A DNA stretch of 64,000 nucleotides, taken from assembly GCF_000964085.1 (NCBI RefSeq), contig NZ_JZRB01000016.1:91641-155640 (forward strand). Reading direction: 5' to 3'. Position 1 is the stretch's first letter. The number at the start of each line of letters is the position of its first letter. The position numbers were made by a program, and so were the translations under genes. This document shows positions 34,078-43,591 of the stretch, one piece after another. This DNA comes from Luteibacter yeojuensis. GTDB lineage: Bacteria; Pseudomonadota; Gammaproteobacteria; Xanthomonadales; Rhodanobacteraceae. The notes beneath the pieces are model-generated. The model was given only the letters and a program-made list of their open reading frames with translations, was not told the DNA's origin and ran no database searches.

Positions 34078-37000
34078 CTACATCGGCGTTTCGACGACCC
34101 GGAACTCGCCGGGCGCGAGGACAAGCGGCTGCCCCGGCGGCGTGCGCAGGATGAAGTCGGGGCCGCTGCTGCCCAGTGCCGTCACCAGGTCGACAGGCCC
34201 CGCGCCCGACATACGCGCGGCGACGATGTCGCGCACGGCAAGCTCCACGGCGAAGTCGTGCGGGGATGACGGCGCGCCCGGCGGCACCGCGGTGAGCCGG
34301 ATCCCCACGACATCCCTTGCCTGGTAGGCGGTGCCCATCGCCGCCCACTCGCCACCACTGGCGGTTGCCGCATGCGCGAAGGCATCGGCGTGGATGCGGC
34401 GGTCGCCGTGGAACCAGAGGCGTTGCGGCAGGTCGGCGGAAGAGACGCGCCGCAGGTGCCCTGGCAACGCCGGGCCGGTACCGGCGAGGGTGTGCACGGC
34501 CTGCTCCGCCCGCACCATGGCGTCGCGAAACGCCGAGCGCTGCGCTTCGCTGACGCCAGCGGCGGCCGCCGCGGGCAGCCCGCGCACCTCGCGGAACATG
34601 GCAGCCACGACCAAGTCGCGCTCCGCCGCGTCGGGGAACGCGTGGGCAAGCTGCGCGACGTACTCGCTGCGGAAGTCGTCGCTGGCGTTGCTGCCGTACC
34701 TGGCACGCGGCGGTGCCTGCCTGCCCAGCCGCCACAGCCCTTGCTGCAGCCGGATCGTGGGGCCGGCCACGTCACCACCCGCCGGCACGCTGCCAAGCCG
34801 CACGGCACGCCGCGGGGCGTCGTAGTACGCCTTGTAGAGCTGCCCGCCGACGGCGGCATACTGCTGCCCGTCGATACGGTAAAGGCCGTGCGCATCCGGC
34901 ACGCCCGCAGGGGCGGGGCCGCTGGCCGGGTACCGCGAGGGCATGGGCTGGTCGCCACGGCGCAGCACGCGATCCACCGTGGCACCCCGTGCCGTGCGGA
35001 ACCCCAGCGTGGCGAGTGCGGTGCCGCTCGCGAGGGCCGTCGCGCCAGCGGCGTGCGCGGCGATGGCGGCGACATAGGCCTCGGTCGCATCCACGAAAGC
35101 GCGCCCGAAATCGCCCGCACGCACGGCGTCGTAGGCACGCCAGCCGGCGGGCGCCACCCGGAACGGCGCCGTCACCGTGGCCACGACGGCGTGCGCGGGC
35201 AGCGCCTGCGCGGGATTGCGATGCCACAGGTCGACCAGGTAGCCCCAGCCGGCGTCGGCGGTGCTGCGCGACACCTCGCGCACCTGGCGCAGCGAGTGCT
35301 CGACGTGGGTGTCGTAGAGCGCGCCCGCGATATCACCGGCGATGGGCCGGGGCTCGAACGGCCCGGCGGTTTGCGTGTAGCCCGGCGGAAGATTGCCGCC
35401 GAACACCCATTGCACCCCCCGGCTCGCCTTGAACTGGCGGGCGCCGCCCACCCCGGCGAGCTCGCTGAACGCCGCGGGCAACCGGTCGAGCAGGTATTCG
35501 CGGAAGGCGGGCTGGCGGTAGAACAGGCGCTCGGCCTCGTCGCGGCCAGCGAACTGCCGGAAGGCGACGCCATCGGGGGCGCCCGGGGTGTACAGCACGA
35601 AGCGAGCCTGCCCGGTGGCGCGGAACTCGACGATGTCGCGGATCGTCGTATCGAGGTAGCCCACGGCGCTCACCTCAATGGCCGCGCCGTTGGGCAAGGT
35701 GCGCGCGCCGGCGGTTGCATCCAGCGCCGCCACCACCCATGCCAGGCCCTGCCTGCCCAGGCCGAGATGCGCCGCGCCGGCGTGCTCGTCGCGGAGCGTG
35801 GCGACAAGGGCGTCGGTGGCCTCATGGCGCGCGCGTGCCGCCCACCCCGTGGCGAACAGCGAGCGACGCAGCGGCGCGAGCGGGCCCTCCTGCAGTTCGC
35901 GGCGCAACAGCGCCTGGAACCGCGTGTGCACATCCAGGCGGTTGAGCATGCCGCGGATGACCTTGTCGTTCAGGGGCGCAATGGCGTCGCCGCGCTTGCC
36001 GCTGGCCGTGAACAGCCCACCCCCGGCCGGCGGGACGTTGCGGAGGGCCAGGTCGAGCAGCGGCGCATGCAAGGGTTCGGGCCCGGTGAACAGCGAGGTG
36101 AACGACTCGAACCAGGCCGCGACATCGGTGCCACGATGCAGCGTGATCGTGATATCGGCCGGGTCGTCGTCGATGCCAAGGCCGGTGAGCACCGTGCGCA
36201 ATTGCCGCATCGTGTAGTCGTGCAGGCCGCCCGGCGGCGCGATGCCGGCCTCGCCTTCGCGCGCCGCGATGGCCTGCATGCCCTCGGCGTAATCGCGGCG
36301 TGCCTGCCGCCACTGGGCGGCCACGTCGGCCGGCACGGTGGCCAGGCGCTCGTCGGCCAGCGCCATGCGCAGCCGGGCGTCGCGTACCTCGAGGATGCTG
36401 GCAACGTCGAACGCGTCCGCCAGGCGCAGGGCGTCGCGCAGCGCATCGGCGAGGTGCTGGTGGCGCCCGGGCACGCCAGGCCCGAGCGAGAACTCGGCCC
36501 AAGCGGCATCCATTTTCTCGCGCTGCGCGCGGATGATGCCATCGACCAGCGTGTCGAACAGGCGCCCTTGCAGCGGACGGGAGGCGACGATGGGCCCCTC
36601 GCCTGCACCGCCCAGCCGCGTGTGCGCCACGCCCGGCAGGTCGGTGCGCGACGCCAGGGCGCGGCGTGCGTGCGCCTCGATGGCCTGCAGGGCGGCCGCC
36701 GCCGTATCGTGGGTGTCCCACCCGCGCGCAGGCAGGAAGGAGATGACCTTGCCGGCGGGGCGCGTGTCGGCCGCGAGGAACGCGCCAGCGTACGGCGCGC
36801 CACCGACCGTGACCTCGTGCAGCGCCACGTGTGGCAGCACCATGCCATGCACCGTGGCGATGCCGATGGCGGCGGCGCAGGTATCGTCAGGCAGGCTACC
36901 GTCGAAACCCCGAAGCAGCGCGATATCGCCCATGGCGGCGGCGAGGCGCGCCTTGAAGGGTTCGCGTCGCGACGCCCACCATGCGTCCACGTCGCCGGCG

Positions 37001-37164
37001 AAGGCGGCGAGCGATGCGTTGTCGGGTTGTAACGGCGGGGTGGGGAGGCTGGCTTGCTGCGCATGCAGCCAGCGTTCCATGTCGATGAGGCGGGTGGCGG
37101 CGTCGACGGCATCCTGGTCGACCGCGCGCACGACCGCGGGCGGCGGCGGGGGTAGTGCATCCAT
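34078..37164 (-). CDS. Dermonecrotic-toxin-like (DUF6543) protein, copy A
   Basis: A 1028-residue protein, the first of three paralogues in this window. A proline-rich N-terminus precedes a long helical region. The core LYTPGAPDG at residues 524-532, followed by FRQFAGRDEAERLF and FREYLLDRLPAAF, matches the DUF6543/ToxA_N pattern of pseudomonad dermonecrotic-toxin-like proteins. A small repeat-type domain (GLYRIDGQQYAAVGGQLYK) begins near 760. The C-terminal ~115 residues start PQRLWFHGD (917) and end PLVLAPGEFRVVE. There is no Sec signal; a hydrophobic Ala/Gly stretch near 700 could insert in a membrane. The family call is inference from motifs. No immunity gene adjoins it. Confidence 0.65.
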   Translation of the reverse strand: MDALPPPPPAVVRAVDQDAVDAATRLIDMERWLHAQQASLPTPPLQPDNASLAAFAGDVDAWWASRREPFKARLAAAMGDIALLRGFDGSLPDDTCAAAIGIATVHGMVLPHVALHEVTVGGAPYAGAFLAADTRPAGKVISFLPARGWDTHDTAAAALQAIEAHARRALASRTDLPGVAHTRLGGAGEGPIVASRPLQGRLFDTLVDGIIRAQREKMDAAWAEFSLGPGVPGRHQHLADALRDALRLADAFDVASILEVRDARLRMALADERLATVPADVAAQWRQARRDYAEGMQAIAAREGEAGIAPPGGLHDYTMRQLRTVLTGLGIDDDPADITITLHRGTDVAAWFESFTSLFTGPEPLHAPLLDLALRNVPPAGGGLFTASGKRGDAIAPLNDKVIRGMLNRLDVHTRFQALLRRELQEGPLAPLRRSLFATGWAARARHEATDALVATLRDEHAGAAHLGLGRQGLAWVVAALDATAGARTLPNGAAIEVSAVGYLDTTIRDIVEFRATGQARFVLYTPGAPDGVAFRQFAGRDEAERLFYRQPAFREYLLDRLPAAFSELAGVGGARQFKASRGVQWVFGGNLPPGYTQTAGPFEPRPIAGDIAGALYDTHVEHSLRQVREVSRSTADAGWGYLVDLWHRNPAQALPAHAVVATVTAPFRVAPAGWRAYDAVRAGDFGRAFVDATEAYVAAIAAHAAGATALASGTALATLGFRTARGATVDRVLRRGDQPMPSRYPASGPAPAGVPDAHGLYRIDGQQYAAVGGQLYKAYYDAPRRAVRLGSVPAGGDVAGPTIRLQQGLWRLGRQAPPRARYGSNASDDFRSEYVAQLAHAFPDAAERDLVVAAMFREVRGLPAAAAAGVSEAQRSAFRDAMVRAEQAVHTLAGTGPALPGHLRRVSSADLPQRLWFHGDRRIHADAFAHAATASGGEWAAMGTAYQARDVVGIRLTAVPPGAPSSPHDFAVELAVRDIVAARMSGAGPVDLVTALGSSGPDFILRTPPGQPLVLAPGEFRVVETPM

Positions 37165-37221
37165 GCAGGGGCTCGCGTAGTGAACGAGCGCCTACCTTAG
37201 GCCCGCGAGGGCAAGGGTGTC

Positions 37222-37261
37222 TGTAGGGGAAACCCCCGGCGTAGCCGGAGGTTTTACCTAC
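37222..37261. repeat. TGTAGG/CCTAC hairpin upstream of toxin-like copy A
   Basis: GTAGGGGAAACCCCCGGC (37223-37240) pairs with its imperfect inverse at 37244-37261 at 15 of 18 positions around a 3-base loop. It begins immediately after the hydrolase stop and ends about 60 bases before the toxin-like start, so it could stop or process transcripts between them. Comparable stems lie ahead of copies B and C. Confidence 0.6.
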
Positions 37262-38263
37262 TCAGTGGGCCAGCGCAAACCCCGTGATGATGCGTGCTGT
37301 CTCGTCCGGCTTCTCGAGCATGGGCATGTGGTTGCACCCGTTGAGCGTGGTCGCGCCGATGGAAGAGGTGTTCTTCAGGCCCTCGCGCAACGTATCGAGC
37401 GCCGACGCATCGATGATCTTGTCATCGTGGCACCAGATGCCGAGCACCGGCATGGTCAGCTTGCCCAGGATCGGGTCGAGCGCGTAGGCCTGTTCCGGTT
37501 GTTTCAGCTCCGCGAAGGTGCGTTCGATGAAGGCGCGGTCGGTCTTGTTGCGATCGACCAAAGCATCTTCGATGCGCCCCGGCAGGTGCGGCGGCTTGGT
37601 GAAGATGCGGGCGAGCAGGGCCTCGAGGCCTTCGCGGTTGTCGAACAGGAACGGATTCTTGCCGGCCTTCACGTCACGGACGAAGTCGTTTTCCTTGAAG
37701 GTGAGGCCCAGCGAGCTCACCAGCGCCAGCGCGGCGACGCGGTCGGGGTGGTCCGCCGCGTAGACGCCGGCGATGGCGCCACCCATCGACTGGCCCACCA
37801 GCAGGAAATGCTGGGGTGCCACCGCGGTGGCGAACGCATCCAGCCGTGCCGCCTGCGCGGGCACGCCGTAGTCGCCGCTGTCGTTGCGCGACGATTCGCC
37901 CCAGCCCGGCAGGTCGGGGGCGATGACGCGGAAGTGGTCGGTGAGGCCCTTCGCCGTTTCCAGCCAGGTTTCCTTGTTGGCCGCGAAACCGTGCAGCAGC
38001 ACGATGGTCGGGCCCTGGCCACCTTCGTAGTACGACCACGTGGTGTCACCCGCCACCACCGTCTTTTTTTCGACGTGTGCCTGCATGGCCATGCGCGCCG
38101 CATCCGCCTTCAACAGCAGCTGCGGTGCGAACAGGTAGACACCGCCCGCGGCGGCACCGAGCACCACCGCCACGATGACGAGGAACTTCAGGCGACGAAG
38201 CAGCAGGCGTTGCCATAGCGGGCGAACCGGCGTGGCGCCGATGGGCGCGGGAGTCTTCGCCAT
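37262..38263 (-). CDS. Membrane-anchored alpha/beta hydrolase
   Basis: A 333-residue alpha/beta hydrolase with an N-terminal membrane anchor (LKFLVIVAVVLGAAAGGVYLF, about residues 29-50). The catalytic triad is visible: nucleophile Ser in VGQSMGGA, Asp in IWCHDDKIID and His in NGCNHMPMLEKPDE. LLHGFAANKETW forms the oxyanion region. Lipase- or esterase-type hydrolases with this layout face the periplasm. The substrate is unknown. It lies one base after the M1 aminopeptidase gene and is certainly cotranscribed with it. Confidence 0.88.
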   Translation of the reverse strand: MAKTPAPIGATPVRPLWQRLLLRRLKFLVIVAVVLGAAAGGVYLFAPQLLLKADAARMAMQAHVEKKTVVAGDTTWSYYEGGQGPTIVLLHGFAANKETWLETAKGLTDHFRVIAPDLPGWGESSRNDSGDYGVPAQAARLDAFATAVAPQHFLLVGQSMGGAIAGVYAADHPDRVAALALVSSLGLTFKENDFVRDVKAGKNPFLFDNREGLEALLARIFTKPPHLPGRIEDALVDRNKTDRAFIERTFAELKQPEQAYALDPILGKLTMPVLGIWCHDDKIIDASALDTLREGLKNTSSIGATTLNGCNHMPMLEKPDETARIITGFALAH

Positions 38264-38264
38264 G

Positions 38265-40115
38265 TCACTTCTTCTTCGACTTGCCGGCGAGGATGCTTTC
38301 CACCGCCTGCTGGGTCATCGGGTGGTAGCCAGCCTTCGCCTTGGCGTAGGCCTGCTTCGCGTAGGCCAGGCCCTCGGGCGTGCGGGCGAATGCACGGTAT
38401 ACCGGCGTGGTGAGGTAGAGGCGGCCGATGCGCGTCATGTGCTCGGCGGCGGCCGTCCACACGTCCTTGTCGCCCGCGGCGATGGCGTGCGCATACCAGC
38501 GCATGCCGATCTCGGCGTTGGGCGTGCCCGTGAGGTGCCACGCGGCGTCGATGGCCTTGATCTTGTCGAGCGGGGCGACGTCGGGCAGGCGATCGAGGAA
38601 GTACATCCACTCCTGCGTGTTCCAGCCCTTCGCGTCGATCTTCGCGGCATCGAGCTTGCCGGCCAGGAAAGCGGTGCGCTGCTGGTCGATGCTGTCGAAG
38701 CGTGGCGAGGTGGGCAGCGGCGCATCCTTGGGGATGCCCGGCTGCCAGATCCATGCACGGGCCTCGGCCTCGCTCATCTTGCCCGGGTACTTATCGAGCA
38801 GGTTGGCCTTGAGGTACGCGAACATCGTGTCGGTGTCGATGCTCTGGAAGGCGAAGTGCGCGAAGTAGCCCTTCAGGTACGCATCGAACGTTTCGCGGCC
38901 GAAGCGCTGCTCCAGCGTACGCAGGAACCACGAGCCCTTGTCGTACGCCACCGAGGACAGCGAATCGTCGGCACCCACGCCGCGCGGATCGGGCGTGAGC
39001 TTCTGCGTATTGGCCGGCATGTCGCCGATGGTCTTCTCCAGCTCACGGGCCGAGAGCAGTGCCTCCTCGTCGGCCAGCGCCTTACCGTACACGGCCTCGG
39101 TGATGCGGCCCTGCACGTAGGTGGTGAAACCCTCGTTCAGCCAGATATCGCGCCATGCGGCGCTGGTGACGAGGTTGCCCGACCACGAGTGGGCAAGCTC
39201 GTGCGAGACCAGCGACACCAGGCTCTTGTCGCCCACCAGCACGGTGGGCGTCGCGAACGTCATGTTCGGGTTTTCCATGCCGCCGAAGGGGAACGATGGC
39301 GGTAGCACCAGGATGTCGTAACGGCCCCACGCATAGGGGCCGTAGAGCTGCTCGGTGGTGGCGATGAGCTTCTCGGTATCCTCGAATTCGTGCGCGGCCT
39401 TGCCGACCACGCTGGGCTCCGCGTAGACGGCGCTGCGCGGGCCGGTTTCCTTCACCGCGATATCGCCCGCGGCGATGGCCAGCAGGTACGAGGGGATGGG
39501 GTGCGGCTGGTCGAACTTGAAATCACCATCCAGCGGGTGCTTCGCGTCGTTGATGGCGCTCATCACCACGCGGACATCCTTCGGCGCGGTGACGTGCGCA
39601 TCGTAGGTGAAGCGGATGGCCGGCGAATCCTGCAGCGGCACCCACGAGCGCGCATGGATGGATTCGGACTGCGAGAACATGAACGGCTGCTTCTTGTCCG
39701 CGGTTTGCTCCGGCGTGAGCCACTGCAGGCCCGACGCCGCCGGCACCGTGGTGTACGTGATGCGGACGCTGGCCGGGTGCGCCGGCGCGGCGATGGTGAG
39801 TTTCGAGCCCAGTTCCTTGTCGCGGGCCGCGAGCGTGTACGTGAGCGGGGTGGCCTTGCCGCTGGCGTCGATGGCGTCGACATGGGCGATCTTCAGGTCG
39901 CGCGTGTCGAGGACGAGCGCCTTGGCGCCGGCATCCTTCCAGTCGAGCTTGAGCGTGGCGTCGCCCGCCAGCTCGCGCTTCGCGAAATCCACCTTCAGGG
40001 CGAGGTCGAGGTGCGTGACCTTGACGACGTCGGGCTGGGCGTAGGAGTGCGGATCGGCGGCGAAGGCCATGCCGGGGAAGGCGATCGCGAGGGCTGCGTA
40101 GGGGAGCAGGCGCAT
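38265..40115 (-). CDS. M1 family zinc aminopeptidase, secreted
   Basis: A 616-residue gluzincin with a signal peptide (MRLLPYAALAIAFPGMAFAA). The substrate-binding GGMEN motif and the zinc motif HELAHSW at 305-311 with the third ligand in WLNEGFTTY are present, and the C-terminal HEAT-like region follows. Size and order resemble the leukotriene A4 hydrolase-type bacterial aminopeptidases (cold-active aminopeptidase, ColAP). It should trim N-terminal residues from peptides in the periplasm. The ATG at 40115 gives the signal peptide directly. Confidence 0.92.
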   Translation of the reverse strand: MRLLPYAALAIAFPGMAFAADPHSYAQPDVVKVTHLDLALKVDFAKRELAGDATLKLDWKDAGAKALVLDTRDLKIAHVDAIDASGKATPLTYTLAARDKELGSKLTIAAPAHPASVRITYTTVPAASGLQWLTPEQTADKKQPFMFSQSESIHARSWVPLQDSPAIRFTYDAHVTAPKDVRVVMSAINDAKHPLDGDFKFDQPHPIPSYLLAIAAGDIAVKETGPRSAVYAEPSVVGKAAHEFEDTEKLIATTEQLYGPYAWGRYDILVLPPSFPFGGMENPNMTFATPTVLVGDKSLVSLVSHELAHSWSGNLVTSAAWRDIWLNEGFTTYVQGRITEAVYGKALADEEALLSARELEKTIGDMPANTQKLTPDPRGVGADDSLSSVAYDKGSWFLRTLEQRFGRETFDAYLKGYFAHFAFQSIDTDTMFAYLKANLLDKYPGKMSEAEARAWIWQPGIPKDAPLPTSPRFDSIDQQRTAFLAGKLDAAKIDAKGWNTQEWMYFLDRLPDVAPLDKIKAIDAAWHLTGTPNAEIGMRWYAHAIAAGDKDVWTAAAEHMTRIGRLYLTTPVYRAFARTPEGLAYAKQAYAKAKAGYHPMTQQAVESILAGKSKKK

Positions 40116-40195
40116 GGAACGGTTCCAGGGGACGAAAGGGAACAGTATGCCACCGCCACGCCAGGGGGTGCCCCGCGGCACCCCCTGGCGCGCCG

Positions 40196-43100
40196 TCAGC
40201 GGGCCGCCGGCAGGGAATACACGTAATCGCCCGGCATGAGCGACAACGGCCGCAGGCCGCGCGGATCGAGGTCGGTGGGCGCCGGGCGGAGGACGAAGGC
40301 CGGGCTATCGGCGGGGCCGACACGGTACAGGTCGAAGGCCGGGCGCCCCGCGGCGGTGGCCTGGCCCCGCAGCCGGCGCAGGTCGACGCGAACCGACGTG
40401 AGCAACTGCCCCAGCTGCAGGCCCTCGCGAGCCACGCCATACCACCGCGGCACCACCTGCATGCTCGGCGTGGCCGGCGCATAGCTGACCAAAGGCACCC
40501 CGACGATCTGTTCGCTGGCGCGGAGCTGGGGTAGGTGCACCACGGCATGGTACGGCGGCATGTCGCCGCGGATATCGGTGTAGTACCAAAGCTCGGCCGG
40601 CCACTCGTCGGCACGCAGGCGTTGCATGCCGTCGATGCGCCGGGCGGAAAGGTCGATGGGCGTGGCGGCCGGGCCCATGTTGACGGGCACCGCCGGGTTC
40701 GAGCGTGCGATGCGCAGGGCTTCATCCCAGTGCGCGCGTTCGGCCACGGTCAGCGTCCCGGCGCCCCGCCCGTCCCGCGCGCGCATGGCGCGCACGATGC
40801 GCTCCGCATGGTGGCCCGCCCGGCTGCGCAGCTCGATCCACAGGCTGCGCAACTGCCCGCCCGACAATGCGTTGATCTCCGGGTTGTAGAGGCTGGGGTC
40901 GCGCATCAGCGAGATGAGCTCGCGCGGCGGCCGCCCGGGCGGATAGGGGCCGGCACGCCGCCCGTGCGGCTGGCCGCGGCCGCTGCCGCCGAGCAGGCCC
41001 ACGCGCCGGTAGGTCCAGCCCCCGCCAGCCGTCCGCTCGATGGCGGGGCCGGTAAACACGCTGTCGGGCGCGCCGAGGCGGTTGAGCCGCCAGCCACCGA
41101 TGTTTTTGTCGAAACGCACGCGATAAAGCAGCCCGGCGTGTTCGATGAAAGGCTCGCCACCGATATGCAGGATGCCGTCTTCCACCCGGGTCGCGTCGCG
41201 GGCGCGCACGCCGCGCACCACGAAGCGCTGCTCGAAGAGCGCCTGCGCCGGTGCACGGGCGGTGCCGCGGACAAGGCGCGGCGAACCGCGGCTGGCGCGA
41301 AGCCACGCCACGCGCGCCGACGCGGCGCCCGCGGAGGGCCCCGGCGCGATGGCCAGGAAGGCCTTGTAACCGTCCACGAAAGCGAAGAAGGCCTCGGTGC
41401 CATCCCCCGCCTTCACGGCATCGTAGAACCGCCATGCCTGGCCGAGCATGGCGGGGATGGCGGTCACCACCTCCCGCGCCATCGTGGCACCGAGTTCGCC
41501 CGCCGGGTGCACGGCCGACGTGATGAGGCGCGCCATGGCCATCGCGCGCCCGCGATCCACCGCCTCGGTGGAGCGGGTGAGCCAGCGCGCGTTGCGGGCG
41601 AGCAACTGCCGCCCCGTGGTGTCGAGCGTGGCGAACACATCGCCCGTGATGGCCCGCTCGCCAAACACCTCGTCGGTGCGCGTACCCTGCAGGCCGCCCT
41701 GGTTGAACACCCACGTTGCCAGTCGCGTGCCCGTGGTGTCGAAGCGTGGGTTGCCCTGCGCATCGGTGAGCGCGAGGTCGAGCGGGATCCGCTGCAGCAG
41801 GTAGGACTCGAACGCGCTGGCATGGAGGAACTCCGCCGCCATCTGCGCCCGGCTTTCGAACTCGCGCAGCTCCTTGCCATCCGGCGCGCCGGGAGTCCAC
41901 GCGACGATGCGCGGTGCGGAGCCGGGTGTCGCCACGCCGATCACCAGCACGTCGGCCAGCACGGCGCCACGGTAGGTCACCTGGTGCGCCACGATGGCAT
42001 GCCCGCCTACCGTCGGGCGCGACGCGGGTGTTGGCGAGGCCAGCACCGCATCCACCATGCGGTAGCCACGTTCGTCGCGGTCGTCGATGAACGCGTGCGG
42101 TTCGCCCGGCACGTAATACGCCGTGCGGGCATCCTCGGCGGCGAAGCGAAGGGCCGCGCGGCCGAGGCCGCCGTGCGAGGTCGCGCCGTGGGCGTCGAGG
42201 TAGGCGGGGTAGCGCTCGTGCAGGTTCAGCGCGCGCACCATCGATGCCACGGCGCTGGGCGAAAGGGGCGCCGACAGGGGCACGCCACCGGGCCCTCGCA
42301 CCCGGACCACTTCCGTCGTGGCGTTGGTGTACGCCAGCTGCAGCAGGTTGGCGGGGTGCTCGCGGGTAGCGGCGGCCGGCTGCCAGAGGTAGCCCAGGAT
42401 GGACGACGGAGGCGTCGTATCGCGGACGACCAGCTCGATGTCGTCGACAGCTTCGCTGAGGCCGCGTGCCTGCAGCCGCTGCTGTAGCGCCGCGCGGGCG
42501 AAGGCATCCAGCGAGGCCGGGAACGGCGCGTGGCCATCGGCCATGGCTTGCTCGATCCCCGTGACCTCGGCCTGATAGGCGTGGAACGCGACCCGCCACG
42601 CGTCGGCGACGCCCGACGGTAGCTGGGCGAGGCGGCCTGCGTGCACCTCGTCGAAGAGAAGCCGGTCGCGCCGTGCGAGGATGCGCGTCACATCGATGGC
42701 ATGGTGCAGGCCCACCGCATCACGGAGCGCATCGCCGAGCCCCGTGGCAGTGAGCAGGCCGTCGTTGAAGTACTGCCATGCCGCGGCCGCCCTCGCGCGC
42801 TGCACGCCGATGATGTCGGCGGCCAGCGTGCCGAGCACGTCGCCGCTGGCCGGGTCGGTGTCGACGACGCCACCCGCGACGGCGGCACGCACGGCGTCGG
42901 CGGCCATGCCGGGCAGTTCGTCGCCATGGGCGGCCTGCTCGCGGAAACGCCGCGCCACCACGGCATGAAGCTGCGCCAGCGACGGGAACGCCTCCCAGCC
43001 GGCGTCGGGCAGGAAGAGCCACGCCGGGCCGTCGCCCGCCGCCGCGTGCAGTGCGATGGCGCCCGCGTAGCGCGTGCCGCCGAAACGAACGAACGACGCC

Positions 43101-43471
43101 TGCGTGCCGCTGGCCGCGCCGCCCGCCGCCAGCCACGCACGGATGGTGTCGGCCGCCGCGACACCCAGGGTGCCATCGAGGCGGCGCAACGCGGCTTCGT
43201 CTTTCATCACGGCGCCGAGCACGGCGGCCAGCGCCTGGGTGCGCGGCGTGGCCACGATGCCGGGCCCCGCGTCGACGGGGGCGGCCATGGCGGCGTCGAA
43301 CGCGGCGAGAAACGCGGCTTCCTGCCCGGCGGCGGGCGCGTCGGGCGGCTGGGGCATGGCGCCGTGCTGCGCGAGCAGCCATGCCTCGTGGTCGGTGAGG
43401 CGGCGCAGCGCGGCGGTGGCCGCGGCTTCCTGCGGCGAAACCTGGGCAGGCGGGGCCTGCGGCGGGAGCAT
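40196..43471 (-). CDS. Dermonecrotic-toxin-like (DUF6543) protein, copy B
   Basis: A 1091-residue paralogue of copies A and C. The proline-rich start (MLPPQAPPAQ) closely matches copy C (PPQAPPAH). The core WTPGAPDG begins at residue 525, followed by LREFESRAQ and FESYLLQRIPLDL. The strand-rich repeat domain is clear from about 766 (GILHIGGEPFIEHAGLLYRV, then GGWRLNRLG and GGWTYRRVGLLGG), a pattern repeated in many DUF6543 proteins. The C-terminal module starts AELWYYTD at 960, with Tyr where copy C has His. The ATG at 43471 is chosen by alignment with copy C; a GTG at 43525 is in frame. Confidence 0.65.
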   Translation of the reverse strand: MLPPQAPPAQVSPQEAAATAALRRLTDHEAWLLAQHGAMPQPPDAPAAGQEAAFLAAFDAAMAAPVDAGPGIVATPRTQALAAVLGAVMKDEAALRRLDGTLGVAAADTIRAWLAAGGAASGTQASFVRFGGTRYAGAIALHAAAGDGPAWLFLPDAGWEAFPSLAQLHAVVARRFREQAAHGDELPGMAADAVRAAVAGGVVDTDPASGDVLGTLAADIIGVQRARAAAAWQYFNDGLLTATGLGDALRDAVGLHHAIDVTRILARRDRLLFDEVHAGRLAQLPSGVADAWRVAFHAYQAEVTGIEQAMADGHAPFPASLDAFARAALQQRLQARGLSEAVDDIELVVRDTTPPSSILGYLWQPAAATREHPANLLQLAYTNATTEVVRVRGPGGVPLSAPLSPSAVASMVRALNLHERYPAYLDAHGATSHGGLGRAALRFAAEDARTAYYVPGEPHAFIDDRDERGYRMVDAVLASPTPASRPTVGGHAIVAHQVTYRGAVLADVLVIGVATPGSAPRIVAWTPGAPDGKELREFESRAQMAAEFLHASAFESYLLQRIPLDLALTDAQGNPRFDTTGTRLATWVFNQGGLQGTRTDEVFGERAITGDVFATLDTTGRQLLARNARWLTRSTEAVDRGRAMAMARLITSAVHPAGELGATMAREVVTAIPAMLGQAWRFYDAVKAGDGTEAFFAFVDGYKAFLAIAPGPSAGAASARVAWLRASRGSPRLVRGTARAPAQALFEQRFVVRGVRARDATRVEDGILHIGGEPFIEHAGLLYRVRFDKNIGGWRLNRLGAPDSVFTGPAIERTAGGGWTYRRVGLLGGSGRGQPHGRRAGPYPPGRPPRELISLMRDPSLYNPEINALSGGQLRSLWIELRSRAGHHAERIVRAMRARDGRGAGTLTVAERAHWDEALRIARSNPAVPVNMGPAATPIDLSARRIDGMQRLRADEWPAELWYYTDIRGDMPPYHAVVHLPQLRASEQIVGVPLVSYAPATPSMQVVPRWYGVAREGLQLGQLLTSVRVDLRRLRGQATAAGRPAFDLYRVGPADSPAFVLRPAPTDLDPRGLRPLSLMPGDYVYSLPAAR

Positions 43472-43535
43472 ATCCAAGGTGCCATCCTTTGGCGGTGGAG
43501 GAGCCGCCAAAGTACGAAGTTGCACCCGCTTTTGC

Positions 43536-43575
43536 TGTAGGCGGCGGCCCGAATCGTTGTGGGCGCAGACCTACA
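43536..43575. repeat. TGTAGG/CCTACA hairpin upstream of toxin-like copy B
   Basis: TGTAGG at 43536-43541 and CCTACA at 43570-43575 enclose a GC-rich interior (GCGGCGG against GGGCGC). A second small stem, CTAGC/GCTAG at 43578-43595, overlaps the ubiE stop codon. The element is 65 bases before the start of copy B. Confidence 0.5.
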
Positions 43576-43591
43576 TGCTAGCCGTGGGGTG

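Noticed and set aside
34372..37032. An 886-residue plus-strand open frame opposite toxin-like copy A, and similar ones opposite B and C
   Set aside because: All three are antisense shadows with Arg/Gly/His-rich products. The minus-strand proteins share conserved motifs with one another and the plus-strand ones do not.
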